This document shows, piece by piece, positions 10,705-19,591 of a stretch of 64,000 nt of DNA. The notes under the pieces are model-generated. The model ran no database searches. It was not told where the DNA came from and saw nothing but the letters and a program-made list of their open reading frames with translations. Where the stretch lies: positions 171,001 through 235,000 of the forward strand of contig NZ_CP025611.1 of the NCBI RefSeq assembly GCF_002868735.1. The letters are read 5' to 3'. The translations under genes and the position numbers were made by a program. This stretch comes from Niveispirillum cyanobacteriorum (GTDB taxonomy: Bacteria; Pseudomonadota; Alphaproteobacteria; Azospirillales; Azospirillaceae). Positions within the stretch are counted from its first letter, which is position 1. Every line of letters begins with the position of its first letter.

Positions 10705-11487
10705 ATGGTGACCGGACAGAATCGATATGATGAAACGCGGGCGGCCTTGCTGCCCGCGTTTTTTCATCTTCACAGCATCGATGAATGCGGCAGCACCAAT
10801 GATCTGGCCAAGCAGATGGCTGGCGATGGCGCGCCCGAAGGCACCCTTGTCTGGGCTCTGCGCCAGACCGCTGGCCGGGGGCGGCGCGGGCGGGCATGGA
10901 GTTCACATCCCGGCAATCTTGCCTGTTCCCTGGTGTTGCGGCCCGGATTGTCGGCGGGACAGGCGGCATTGACCTCCTTCGTCGCCGCTGTCGCGGTGGG
11001 GGAGGCGGTATCGGCCCTTGTGCCGGGCAAGGTCACCTTGAAATGGCCCAATGACGTGCTGCTCGATGGGGCCAAGATATCTGGCATCCTTTTGGAGTCC
11101 GAAGCGGGTCGTGGCGGATCGGTCGATTGGCTGGTCCTGGGCGTAGGCATCAATGTCCGGCATTTCCCGGAAGAGGCCTTATATCCCGCCACGGGGTTGC
11201 TGGCCGCCGGGGCCGATGTCACGGTGGAACAGGTGCTGACCGCCTATGCCGGTGCATTCGACGCTTGGTATCATCGCTTCCTGACCCAGGGTTTTGCCCC
11301 CATCCGCGCGGCCTGGCTGAATGCGGCGCAGGGGTTAGGCGCGGCCGTAACCGTGCGTCTGCATGATGAGACATTTGCGGGCCGTCTGGTCGATATGGAT
11401 GATGACGGCGTGCTGCTGGTCGATGTCGGCGGCACCATCCGTCGCGTGACGGCGGGCGATGTGTTTTTCCCTGGTGGAGGGAACTGA
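10705..11487 (+). CDS. birA: Biotin--[acetyl-CoA-carboxylase] ligase (catalytic-only type)
   Basis: Attaches biotin to the lysine of biotin carboxyl carrier proteins through biotinyl-5'-AMP. At 260 aa it has only the catalytic and SH3-like C-terminal domains; the N-terminal helix-turn-helix of the E. coli repressor form is absent, so it should not bind DNA. Visible motifs are SIDECGSTND at the start of the domain, the biotin-loop RQTAGRGRRGRAWSS, and the active-site stretch LKWPNDVLLDGAKISGILLE. The last 50 residues form the C-terminal domain. It is placed 14 bp after nuoN, and its stop nearly touches the coaX start (one base between). Confidence 0.95.
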   Translation: MVTGQNRYDETRAALLPAFFHLHSIDECGSTNDLAKQMAGDGAPEGTLVWALRQTAGRGRRGRAWSSHPGNLACSLVLRPGLSAGQAALTSFVAAVAVGEAVSALVPGKVTLKWPNDVLLDGAKISGILLESEAGRGGSVDWLVLGVGINVRHFPEEALYPATGLLAAGADVTVEQVLTAYAGAFDAWYHRFLTQGFAPIRAAWLNAAQGLGAAVTVRLHDETFAGRLVDMDDDGVLLVDVGGTIRRVTAGDVFFPGGGN

Positions 11488-11488
11488 G

Positions 11489-12277
11489 ATGCTTCTGGCC
11501 ATCGATGCCGGCAACACCAATGTCGTCTTCGCCGTCTTTGACGGGGATGAGAAGCGGGCCCATTGGCGCATCTCCACCGACAGCCAGCGCACCGCCGACG
11601 AATATGCCGTCTGGCTGGTCAGCCTGATGGGCATGAAGGGTCTGACACCCACCGACATTGATGCTGCCATCCTGTCATCGGTGGTGCCGTCACAGACCTA
11701 TGCCCTGATGAAGCTAACCGAGGAACATTTCGGCTGCGTAACCATGCGTGTGGGTGATCCATCGGTCGAACTGGGCTTGCAAAACAAGCTGCTGAACCCG
11801 CGGGAGGCGGGGGCCGACCGGCTGGTCAATGCCGTGTCCGCCGTGGCATCCTATCCCACGCCGCTGGTCGTCATCGATATCGGTACCGGCACTACCTTTG
11901 ACGTCGTGGATGCGGAGGGGGCCTTTGCCGGCGGCGTTATCGCGCCCGGACCGGCCCTGTCCCTGGACGCGCTGCATCGGGTGGCGGCGCAGCTGCCCAA
12001 GGTCGATATCGCCAAGCCCGACGTTGCCATCGGTCGCGGGACGGTCGCGGCCATGCAATCGGGCATGTTCTGGGGCTATACCGGGATGATTGAAGGCATC
12101 CTGAAACGGATCATCGCCGAGCTGTCGCCCGATGGGCAGACGAAGGTGACGGTCATCGGCACGGGCGGTCTGGTCCGCCTGTTCGCCGAGGGAACCGACA
12201 TGATCCACCATATTGATGGGGACCTGACGTTGCGAGGTCTCCGGTTGATCCATGCGCGCAACGCTGCCGCCAACTGA
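11489..12277 (+). CDS. coaX: Type III pantothenate kinase
   Basis: First step of coenzyme A synthesis: pantothenate plus ATP gives 4'-phosphopantothenate. The 262-aa protein has the ASKHA-fold motifs LAIDAGNTNVVFAVFDG (phosphate 1), GADRLVNAVSAVA, and VIDIGTGTTFDVVDA (phosphate 2), all typical of CoaX. I set the start at ATG 11489 because it has GGAGG 8 nt upstream and gives the canonical MLLAIDAGNTN N-terminus; a frame continuing upstream would overlap birA. It sits between birA and rnj, a common alphaproteobacterial order. Confidence 0.96.
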   Translation: MLLAIDAGNTNVVFAVFDGDEKRAHWRISTDSQRTADEYAVWLVSLMGMKGLTPTDIDAAILSSVVPSQTYALMKLTEEHFGCVTMRVGDPSVELGLQNKLLNPREAGADRLVNAVSAVASYPTPLVVIDIGTGTTFDVVDAEGAFAGGVIAPGPALSLDALHRVAAQLPKVDIAKPDVAIGRGTVAAMQSGMFWGYTGMIEGILKRIIAELSPDGQTKVTVIGTGGLVRLFAEGTDMIHHIDGDLTLRGLRLIHARNAAAN

Positions 12278-12289
12278 AACCAGGACCGA

Positions 12290-13975
12290 ATGACGCAAGC
12301 AAAGCATCTGGAAACCAAGGATTTCGACCCGAAGGAACTGCATTTCGTCCCCCTGGGCGGGGCGGGCGAGATCGGGATGAACCTGAACCTCTACCACCAC
12401 CAGGGCAAATGGCTGATGGTGGATCTAGGAGTTAGTTTCGGTGACGAAACGACCCCTGGCGTTGATATCATTCTGCCCGATACCAGTTTCATTGAGGACC
12501 GTCGCGCCGACCTTCTGGGCATCGTCGTCACCCACGCGCATGAGGATCATTTGGGCGCCATCCCGCATCTGTGGGAGGATTTGCGCGTTCCCGTCTGGTG
12601 TACGCCGTTTACGGCCAGCTTCCTGAAGGCCAAGCTGGTGGAAACGGGTCTGCAGAACAAGGTGCCGATCAACATCATCCCGCTGGGTGGCAAGGCCAGC
12701 ATTGGTCCTTTCGATCTCGAACTGATCAGTCTGACCCATTCGATCCCCGAACCCAACGCCCTGGTCATCCGCACCAGCGTCGGCACGGTGCTGCATACGG
12801 GCGACTGGAAGCTGGACCCCGATCCGGTCATCGGCCTGCTGGCCGATGAAGATGCGCTGAAGAAGCTGGGGCGCGAGGGCGTGACGGCCATGATTTGCGA
12901 CAGCACCAATGCCATGGTGCCGGGCACGTCGGGGTCGGAAGCGGCGGTTCAGGAAAGCTTCAAGGAACTGTTCGGGCGTTTCACCGACACCCGCATCGCC
13001 GTCACCTGCTTTGCCAGCAATGTCGCCCGCCTGCATTCCATCGCCGTCGCGGCCAATGCCCATGGCCGACAGGTGGCACTGGCTGGGCGGTCGCTGTGGC
13101 GCATCAATGAGGCGGCGCGTGCCAATGGCTATCTGTCCGACTTGCCGCCGTTCCTGACGGAACGCGAGGCCGGTTATGTCCCGCGTGAAAAGCTGGTGGT
13201 GATCTGCACCGGCAGCCAGGGGGAGCCGCGTGCCGCGCTGGCCCGCATCGCCAATGACGATCATCCTGACGTAGTGTTGGAGCGGAACGACGTCGTCATC
13301 TTCTCCGCCCGTGAAATTCCGGGTAATGAGAAGGGCATCGCCAAGATCCAGAACGGCCTGATGCGGCAGGGCATTCAGGTGATCACAGCGGATGAGGAAT
13401 TCGTCCATGTCTCCGGACATCCGGCGCGTGACGAGTTGGTGCAGATGTATCAATGGGTCCGGCCCAAGATTGCCGTGCCGGTGCATGGCGAACATCGCCA
13501 TCTGACGGTGCATGCAGCTCTGGCGCGGGATTGTCAGGTGCCCGAAGTGGTGGTGCCCGATGATGGCATGGTCATTCGTCTGGGGCCGGGGCCTGCTGCC
13601 AATCTGGGTCATGTCCATGCCGGTAAGTTGTGCATCGATGGCAAGCGCATCGTGCCGCTGACCAACATGGCGCTGAAAGGCCGGACCCGCATGGCCCAGG
13701 CCGGCGTCTCCATGGTGACCCTGGTCATGACGCCGCGCGGTGACCTGTTGGCTGATCCCAAGGTCACATCCATCGGCCTGCTGGAAGAGGATGAGGTGGA
13801 TGAGGAGACGGCGGACCTGATCGCCCGCGTGCGTCTGGCCATCGAGAACCTGTCCAAGGCGGCCCGCATGGATGATGCGCAGGTGAAGGACGCGGCCCGT
13901 GTGGCCATACGCCGGTCCTTCAGCACCAGCCAGGGCCGCAAGCCGCTGACAGAAGTGCATCTGGTGCGGATCTAG
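12290..13975 (+). CDS. rnj: Ribonuclease J (beta-CASP metallo-beta-lactamase)
   Basis: A 5'-3' exo/endoribonuclease of mRNA decay and rRNA maturation (561 aa). The metallo-beta-lactamase core shows HAHEDHLGAIPHLW (the HxHxDH zinc motif), a further His in LTHSIPEPNA, and HTGDWKLD. The beta-CASP domain (about residues 210-390) ends with VSGHPARDELVQMYQWVRP and VPVHGEHRHL. The C-terminal third is shorter than in Bacillus RNase J1, as in other alphaproteobacteria. The start ATG lies 12 bp after coaX, in the same transcription unit. Confidence 0.96.
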   Translation: MTQAKHLETKDFDPKELHFVPLGGAGEIGMNLNLYHHQGKWLMVDLGVSFGDETTPGVDIILPDTSFIEDRRADLLGIVVTHAHEDHLGAIPHLWEDLRVPVWCTPFTASFLKAKLVETGLQNKVPINIIPLGGKASIGPFDLELISLTHSIPEPNALVIRTSVGTVLHTGDWKLDPDPVIGLLADEDALKKLGREGVTAMICDSTNAMVPGTSGSEAAVQESFKELFGRFTDTRIAVTCFASNVARLHSIAVAANAHGRQVALAGRSLWRINEAARANGYLSDLPPFLTEREAGYVPREKLVVICTGSQGEPRAALARIANDDHPDVVLERNDVVIFSAREIPGNEKGIAKIQNGLMRQGIQVITADEEFVHVSGHPARDELVQMYQWVRPKIAVPVHGEHRHLTVHAALARDCQVPEVVVPDDGMVIRLGPGPAANLGHVHAGKLCIDGKRIVPLTNMALKGRTRMAQAGVSMVTLVMTPRGDLLADPKVTSIGLLEEDEVDEETADLIARVRLAIENLSKAARMDDAQVKDAARVAIRRSFSTSQGRKPLTEVHLVRI

Positions 13976-14063
13976 GGCGGGCGATTTGTCACGGGTGACG
14001 TCGGCGTCGCCCGTGACTATGTCTGGCGCTGCCAAAGCAAACCATAAAAATGAGGAGAGGGTG

Positions 14064-14468
<405 letters not shown>

Positions 14469-14490
14469 CCGCAGCCAAGGAGTTGAGAGC

Positions 14491-14745
14491 ATGGGTTGGG
14501 CAACCTGGGCCGCCATTTACTTCACCATCTGGTGGACAGTCCTGTTCATGGTGTTGCCGTTCGGGCGCAAGCAGGAGGGGGACGCGCGGGAGGTCGGGCA
14601 CCAGCCCGGTGCGCCCGCCCGGCCCATGATCATCAGGAAGTTCATCTGGACCTCCATCATCTCCGCCATCATCGTAGGTACTCTCTGGGCTAGCGGCCAT
14701 TTCGGCCTAGTGGATTGGAAGGGCCTGTTGCGGGGCGAACCCTGA
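14491..14745 (+). CDS. DUF1467 family small membrane protein
   Basis: An 84-aa protein with two predicted membrane helices: about residues 3-22 (starting WATWAAIYFTIWWTVLFMVL) and about 50-70 (FIWTSIISAIIVGTLWASG). A short polar loop separates them with the motif GRKQEGDAREVGHQPGAPA, characteristic of DUF1467. No molecular function is established for the family. It begins 22 bp after mce with AAGGAG upstream and is presumably the last gene of the nuo-to-mce run. The family normally precedes proS in alphaproteobacteria; here about 10.6 kb of other genes intervene. Confidence 0.9.
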   Translation: MGWATWAAIYFTIWWTVLFMVLPFGRKQEGDAREVGHQPGAPARPMIIRKFIWTSIISAIIVGTLWASGHFGLVDWKGLLRGEP

Positions 14746-14835
14746 CGGGTCTTGTGAATACAAAACAAGAACAAACCCTGGGACATCTGTCGCCTGATCG
14801 GCTATCCTGTTTGCGTTTCAAGCAAGGTGGACAGA

Positions 14836-15405
14836 ATGTCAGGCTACTGCGATATCGCCCCGGGCCATGAATGGCATGGCCCCTATCATGACCATGAATA
14901 TGGCGTGCCCCTGACGGGGGATGATGAGCTGTTTGAACGGCTGATCCTGGAGATCAATCAGGCGGGCCTGTCCTGGCTGACCATCCTGAAAAAGCGGGAA
15001 AGCTTCCGTGCCGCCTATGCCGGGTTTTCCGTGGACCGCGTAGCGGCCTTTGGGCCGGATGATGTGGACCGACTGCTGGCCGATCCCGGCATCATCCGCA
15101 ACCGGCTGAAGGTCCATGCCGCCATCCACAATGCCCAGGTGATCCAGCGGCTACGCGACAGCCATGGATCGTTCCATGGTTGGCTGCTGACCCATCACCC
15201 GAAATCCAAGGCGGACTGGGTGAAGCTGTTCGCCAAGACCTTCCGCTTTACGGGTGGGGAGATTGTGGGCGAGTTCCTGATGAGCATCGGCTTTCTACCG
15301 GGCGCACACCGCGCCGATTGCCCCGCCATGATCGCTCTGTCGAATCATGATTTGCCCTGGCGTCGGGCCATTACCAGCGGGTTTGCTGGATACACCGCCT
15401 TCTGA
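14836..15405 (+). CDS. tag: DNA-3-methyladenine glycosylase I (copy 1)
   Basis: Base-excision repair enzyme removing 3-methyladenine from alkylated DNA (189 aa). The zinc site that defines the Tag family is present: Cys5, His18 (in YHDHEYG), His158 and Cys162 (in HRADC). The core QAGLSWLTILKKRESFRAAY matches the substrate-recognition region with its Trp. The start at ATG 14836 is preferred over GTG 14827 because AAGG lies 8 nt before it. A second, quite different Tag is encoded at 26748-27359 (minus strand); this copy lacks the usual Ser/Thr-rich PTST loop of that one. It begins the accessory block inserted before proS. Confidence 0.93.
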   Translation: MSGYCDIAPGHEWHGPYHDHEYGVPLTGDDELFERLILEINQAGLSWLTILKKRESFRAAYAGFSVDRVAAFGPDDVDRLLADPGIIRNRLKVHAAIHNAQVIQRLRDSHGSFHGWLLTHHPKSKADWVKLFAKTFRFTGGEIVGEFLMSIGFLPGAHRADCPAMIALSNHDLPWRRAITSGFAGYTAF

Positions 15406-15479
15406 TTGGGCAAACATCTGTTCGGATGGACGGCATTTGCACAAGAGATGTGCACAAACCCAAAAATCGAACAAATAAA

Positions 15480-15508
15480 AAGGCAAGCCGACAAAATCGG
15501 CTTGCCTT
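15480..15508. terminator. Intrinsic terminator-like hairpin after tag
   Basis: A perfect 12-bp stem (AAGGCAAGCCGA with TCGGCTTGCCTT) around a 5-nt CAAAA loop. The plus-strand side ends in only a weak TTCAT tail. The A-rich sequence on the left (ACAAATAAAA) gives a good U tract on the minus strand, so it may act in both directions. It lies 75 bp after the tag stop. Confidence 0.7.
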
Positions 15509-15535
15509 CATATTCAGAAAGTTAAAAACTTATCT

Positions 15536-15631
15536 TGTCGAACGGGGTTGGATCCCTGTTTTGACACCGCCTGGTGGCGATTCCTCCCTAAACTCAGGCC
15601 GCGCTGCCTTGCTGGCGCGGTCTTTTCTTTT
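15536..15631 (+). ncRNA. Candidate small RNA with intrinsic terminator
   Basis: About 95 nt with no convincing reading frame but organised structure. The first hairpin (15541-15560) pairs AACGGGG with CCCTGTT. A short CGCC-TGGT-GGCG hairpin follows at about 15568-15579. Then comes an unpaired TTCCTCCCTAAA that is complementary to a Shine-Dalgarno sequence, and last a GC hairpin with a T-rich tail. A weak -10-like TTATCT is at 15530-15535. This is a structural inference only; no known RNA family was recognised. Confidence 0.3.
15599..15631 (+). terminator. Rho-independent terminator
   Basis: Stem CCGCGC (15599-15604) with GCGCGG (15615-15620), a 10-nt loop, then TCTTTTCTTTT. It does not directly follow a protein gene; another hairpin already lies between it and tag, which suggests it ends a separate short transcript. 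Confidence 0.65.
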
Positions 15632-15981
15632 GTGGGGCGGAGTATAAGCACCCCCGGCGAAACCCGTCACCATCAAAATTCGATCTGCACGATGCCCGCA
15701 CAAAAATGCAGCGGCCAGTGTGGCCGCATTGTCACGATTGCATGCATCCAATCGTCTTCATGCCATTGCGGCATGGCTGCGGGATGACGGCTAATGCACC
15801 TAATGCATTGATAAATATGAGTATTCATGGAAAGTGAATTTTTTGTGATCGCCTGTGCTCTGTCGGCAGTTTACGTCAACGGCAGTGCTGACTGAAAATT
15901 AAACATATGCCTATTTAATAGGCAATGATACCGCTATCATATTTTTGCCTGCTTACTGAACGGGCTTCAAGGCAGTGAATG
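15632..15981. other. Intergenic stretch without a recognisable gene
   Basis: About 350 bp, becoming AT-rich to the right. I see no credible coding sequence. It contains a GCGGCC/GGCCGC hairpin around 15713-15729, a near-perfect palindrome TGCCTAT-TTA-ATAGGCA at 15908-15924, and a small ATGATA/TATCAT hairpin (15925-15940) followed by ATTTTT that could be a weak plus-strand terminator. The short reading frames crossing it have no ribosome-binding site or family resemblance. Confidence 0.5.
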
Positions 15982-16013
15982 AAAAAGGGGCCGCCCCGCA
16001 GGGTGCGGCCCCT
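15982..16013 (-). terminator. Rho-independent terminator of the purine permease gene
   Basis: Read on the minus strand: stem AGGGGCCGC / GCGGCCCCT (15986-15994 with 16005-16013) followed by TTTTTC. It lies 23 bp after the permease stop codon. Confidence 0.85.
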
Positions 16014-16036
16014 GTCATCGAATCCGCGAGAATCAG

Positions 16037-17332
16037 TCACGCCAGCAGAATGAATTTCAGCAGGAACAGGGCCGCCAGCACCGCCACGACCGGCCCGACA
16101 TCGCGCCAGCGACCGGACAGGATCTTGATGCCGGCATAGGTGATGAAGCCGATGGCGATGCCGTGGGCGATGGAATAGGTCAGTGGCATGGCAATCGCCG
16201 TCATCACGGCGGGCGCATAATCCGTCACATCCTCCCAATCCACCTCGGTCAGGCCGCGCGCCATCAGGCAGGCGATGTAGAGCAGGGCCGGGGCCGTGGC
16301 ATAGGCGGGGATGTTGGCGGCCAGCGGGGCAAAGAACAGGCAGGCCACAAACAGGACGGCCACCGTCACCGCCGTTAACCCGCTGCGTCCGCCAACATTG
16401 GTGCCCGCCGCGCTTTCGATGTAGGAGGTGACGGTGGAGGTGCCCAGGGCCGCGCCAACGGTGGTGGCCGCCGCATCGGCAAACAGGGCGCGTTTCAGAC
16501 GCGGCAGCTTGCCATCCTTGTCCAGCAGGCCCGCGCGGTGCGACACGCCGATCAGGGTGCCCGCCGTATCGAACAGATCAACAAAGAAGAAGGCGAAGAC
16601 CACGGTGATCAGCCCCACGCTGAACGCGCCTTTCAGGTCCATGGCCAGGAAGGTGGGGCTGGGGTCGGGCGGCAGGGAGATGATCTGCCCGTTAAATGGC
16701 GAGGCGCCGATGACCATGCCCACGATGGCGATCACCAGAATGGTTAGGATCACCGACCCCATGACCTTCCGCGCCGCCAGCGCACAGAGCAGGATGAAGC
16801 CGATGGCGGCCAACACCGGCTGCGGCTTGGTCAGGTCGCCCATGGTGACCAGGGTGACGGGATGCGCCTTGATCAACCCGGCATTTTCCAGGGCAATGAT
16901 GGCCAGGAACAGGCCGATGCCAGCGGATATGGCCATTTTCAGGGTGCGGGGAATGGCATTCACCACCGCTTCGCGCACCGGCAGGACCGACAGGATGATG
17001 AATAGGATGCCCGACAGGAACACCGCCCCCAGCGCCACCTGCCAGGAATATCCCATCTGCCCGACCACTGTGAACGCGAAATAGGCGTTCAGCCCCATGC
17101 CCGGTGCCTGCGCGATGGGATAATTGGCGTACAGCCCCATGATGGCCGACCCGATGGCGGCGGCCACACAGGTGGCGACGAATACCGCCCCATGGTCCAT
17201 GCCCGCCGCCGACAGGATCTGTGGATTGACGAAGATGATATAGGCCATGGTCAAAAAGGTGGTGAGACCGGCCAGCAGCTCCGTCCGGACATCACTGCCC
17301 AGTTCTTTCAGCTTGAAGTAGGATGTCAGCAT
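16037..17332 (-). CDS. NCS2-family guanine/hypoxanthine-type permease (AzgA-like)
   Basis: Inner-membrane purine uptake protein, 431 aa with about 12-14 membrane segments. The N-terminus with TEVLAGLTTF-like pattern (ELLAGLTTFLTMAYIIFVNP), the motif APGMGLNAYFAFTVV, FVDLFDTAGTLIGVS and ALGTSTVTSYIESAAGTNVG are hallmarks of the AzgA/PbuG/GhxP branch of NCS2 rather than uracil or xanthine carriers. It is divergent from a secreted protein gene and adenine deaminase, which supports a purine-salvage role. Exact substrate (adenine, guanine or hypoxanthine) cannot be read from the sequence. Only 41 bp separate it from the divergent start, so the promoters must overlap one another. Confidence 0.9.
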   Translation of the reverse strand: MLTSYFKLKELGSDVRTELLAGLTTFLTMAYIIFVNPQILSAAGMDHGAVFVATCVAAAIGSAIMGLYANYPIAQAPGMGLNAYFAFTVVGQMGYSWQVALGAVFLSGILFIILSVLPVREAVVNAIPRTLKMAISAGIGLFLAIIALENAGLIKAHPVTLVTMGDLTKPQPVLAAIGFILLCALAARKVMGSVILTILVIAIVGMVIGASPFNGQIISLPPDPSPTFLAMDLKGAFSVGLITVVFAFFFVDLFDTAGTLIGVSHRAGLLDKDGKLPRLKRALFADAAATTVGAALGTSTVTSYIESAAGTNVGGRSGLTAVTVAVLFVACLFFAPLAANIPAYATAPALLYIACLMARGLTEVDWEDVTDYAPAVMTAIAMPLTYSIAHGIAIGFITYAGIKILSGRWRDVGPVVAVLAALFLLKFILLA

Positions 17333-17373
17333 CTGTGCGGCGCCCTTTGCGGCGAAAGGGAAGGGGGGAAGGA

Positions 17374-17805
17374 ATGCCAGTATTCCTGCAAAGTACCTTA
17401 AGGGCCATAGGGTTAATTGGGCTTTTCGCAGGTGCGGTATCCGCTGCCACGGCCCAGACCGACGCCCCCACCATTCGTATCGACCCCGCCGCCTGCCGCT
17501 ACGTGACCCGATATCAGCCCAGCGCGGATGTAGCGTACAAGCCCGGCGTCGATGTGCATGGGAAGCCCGTGGCTCCCGCCGACCTACCCGATGGCTATGC
17601 TATCGACCTGCCGAAAAGCATCGATATCGCCATCACCGCCGATATCGCGCGCCGCTTCGGCATCGCAACAAATAACCTCTACCGGGGGGAGGCGCAGATC
17701 GGTACCGTAACGGTGCAGGGCAATCAGGTCCTGTTCAACGGCAAGCCGATGCAGTCGGCTGCCGAGGCTGACCTGATGGCACTCTGCGCCAAGACCCCGC
17801 ATTGA
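17374..17805 (+). CDS. Uncharacterised exported protein
   Basis: A 143-aa protein that I do not recognise. The start at ATG 17374 follows a purine-rich GGGGGGAAGG and gives a Sec signal peptide (MPVFLQSTLRAIGLIGLFAGAV, cleavage probably after ATAQ or nearby). The mature part holds Cys near its start (DPAACRYV) and another near the C-terminus (LMALCAKT), which could form a disulfide. It is predicted soluble and periplasmic. It sits 19 bp before adenine deaminase on the same strand, so the two are probably co-transcribed, but no functional link is evident. Confidence 0.75.
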   Translation: MPVFLQSTLRAIGLIGLFAGAVSAATAQTDAPTIRIDPAACRYVTRYQPSADVAYKPGVDVHGKPVAPADLPDGYAIDLPKSIDIAITADIARRFGIATNNLYRGEAQIGTVTVQGNQVLFNGKPMQSAAEADLMALCAKTPH

Positions 17806-17824
17806 TCATGTAAGGACCCGCCTC

Positions 17825-19540
17825 ATGGACCGCGCCGCCGCCAAAGCCATCCTGAAACAGCGGATCGATCAGGCCATGGGGCGCAACCGCGCCGATCTGG
17901 TGATCAAGAATGTGCGGCTGCTGAATGTCGCGACGGGCAGCATTGATGAAACCGACATCGCCATCTGCGGCGACACCATCGTCGGCACCTATGACCGTTA
18001 TGATGGGCTGGTGGAAATCGATGGCAAGGGCCGCTTCGCCGTGCCGGGCTTCATCGACACCCATGTCCATTGCGAAAGCACGCTGGTCGCCCCGTCGGAA
18101 TTTGACCGCTGTGTCCTGCCGCGCGGCACTACCACGGCCATCTGCGACCCGCATGAGATTTGCAATGTCATGGGGGAGGCGGGGCTTCAGTATTTTCTGG
18201 ATTCGGCCCTGACCACCGCGCTGGATTTGCGGGTGCAGCTTTCATCCTGTGTGCCGGCCACACATCTGGAAACGGCGGGCGCGCGGTTGAAGGCCGACGA
18301 TCTGGCCCGCCACCGACACCACCCGAAGGTGATCGGTCTGGCCGAATTCATGAACTTCCCCGGCGTGCTGTGGAAGGATGAGGAAACGCTGGACAAGCTG
18401 GCGGAATTCTATGGTGCGCATATTGACGGCCATTCGCCCCTGGTCACGGGCAAGGAACTGAACGCCTATCTCTCCTGTGGCATCCGCAACTGCCATGAAT
18501 GCACGTCACAGGCAGAGGCGCGGGAGAAGATTGCCAAGGGCATGCAGGTCCTGATCCGCGATGGCTCCGTCTCCAAGGATGTCGATGCCCTGTCCGGCCT
18601 GATCGATCCGGTGACCAGCCCCTTCCTGGCCTTCTGCACCGATGACCGCAACCCGCTGGACATTGCGGAGGAAGGGCACCTGGATCATCTGATCCGTCGC
18701 GCCATCGCGCACGGGGCCGACATCGCCGCCACCTACCGTACCGCCACCTGGTCGGCAGCGCGCGGTTTCGGGCTGAAGGATCGCGGGCTGGTGGCTCCCG
18801 GCTACTTGGCCGATATCGTCCTGCTGGACGATCTGGCGCAATGCACCGTGTCGCAGGTGATCCGCGCCGGCAAGCCGGTGTCGGCGGAGACCTTCGCGGG
18901 CCGCACATCCCCGCCGCCCGTGGGCCTGAACTCCATCAAGCGCGACCGGATCGTGGCCGAAGACCTCGCCATTCCGGCCAGCGGCCCCGGCACACCCGTG
19001 ATCGGCGTGTTGCCCAACAAGATCATCACAGAGGCGTTGCAGGCGACCGTGCCCTATCGCAATGGCCGCCGCCATGCCGACCCGGACAATGACATCCTGA
19101 AGATTGTGGTCGTCGAACGCCACGGCTTCACCCGCAATATCGGCAAGGGCTTCGTGAAGGGCTTCGGCATCCGCTCCGGCGCGCTGGCCAGCTCCGTCGG
19201 CCATGACAGCCACAATATCTGCGCGGTGGGTTCCAGCGACGCCGACATGGTCGTCGCCATCAACCGCCTGATCGAAATCGGCGGCGGCTTCGTGGCCGTG
19301 AAGGACGGTGCCGTGGTCGGCGAGCTGGCCCTGCCCGTGGCCGGCCTGATGAGCCTGAAACCGTTCGAGGCGGTGGAGCACGAGTTGGAAGCGCTCCGCG
19401 CGTCCGTCAAGGCCCTGGGCTGCCCACTGGCCGAACCCTTCCTGCAACTGGCCTTCCTGCCTCTACCGGTGATTCCGCATTTGAAGATTACCGATATGGG
19501 GCTGGTGGATGTGGACAAGTTTGAGCTGGTGGCGGCGTGA
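17825..19540 (+). CDS. ade: Adenine deaminase
   Basis: Converts adenine to hypoxanthine and ammonia in purine salvage (571 aa, cytoplasmic amidohydrolase-superfamily enzyme, usually Mn/Fe-dependent). Visible signatures are GFIDTHVHCESTLVAPSEF, the family-specific CDPHEICNVMGEAG, EFMNFPGV, and the C-terminal domain stretch VGHDSHNICAVGSSDADM. The ATG is preceded by AAGGAC. The adjacent purine permease makes a transport-plus-deamination module. A degraded copy of its last about 30 codons lies 1.2 kb downstream (20712-20780). Confidence 0.95.
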   Translation: MDRAAAKAILKQRIDQAMGRNRADLVIKNVRLLNVATGSIDETDIAICGDTIVGTYDRYDGLVEIDGKGRFAVPGFIDTHVHCESTLVAPSEFDRCVLPRGTTTAICDPHEICNVMGEAGLQYFLDSALTTALDLRVQLSSCVPATHLETAGARLKADDLARHRHHPKVIGLAEFMNFPGVLWKDEETLDKLAEFYGAHIDGHSPLVTGKELNAYLSCGIRNCHECTSQAEAREKIAKGMQVLIRDGSVSKDVDALSGLIDPVTSPFLAFCTDDRNPLDIAEEGHLDHLIRRAIAHGADIAATYRTATWSAARGFGLKDRGLVAPGYLADIVLLDDLAQCTVSQVIRAGKPVSAETFAGRTSPPPVGLNSIKRDRIVAEDLAIPASGPGTPVIGVLPNKIITEALQATVPYRNGRRHADPDNDILKIVVVERHGFTRNIGKGFVKGFGIRSGALASSVGHDSHNICAVGSSDADMVVAINRLIEIGGGFVAVKDGAVVGELALPVAGLMSLKPFEAVEHELEALRASVKALGCPLAEPFLQLAFLPLPVIPHLKITDMGLVDVDKFELVAA

Positions 19541-19543
19541 GGG
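19525..19543 (+). repeat. 19-bp direct repeat, left copy (ade 3' end)
   Basis: GCTGGTGGCGGCGTGAGGG covers the last codons and stop of ade and recurs without a mismatch at 20765-20783, 1,240 bp away. The two copies bracket the DUF805-like gene, the palindromic repeats and the MazE/MazF pair. Confidence 0.85.
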
Positions 19544-19591
19544 GCATTTAGCGTCTAAGGATGTTGGCAATAATTAACGCAGGAGGTGGCG

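Noticed and set aside
15561..15594. TTGACA with TAAACT as a sigma-70-type promoter
   Set aside because: The spacing is 22 bp, too long, and the transcript would start inside the terminator hairpin.
15548..15787. Short frames on both strands across the candidate small RNA
   Set aside because: No ribosome-binding site and no protein similarity; the hairpins and terminator explain the conservation better than coding does.
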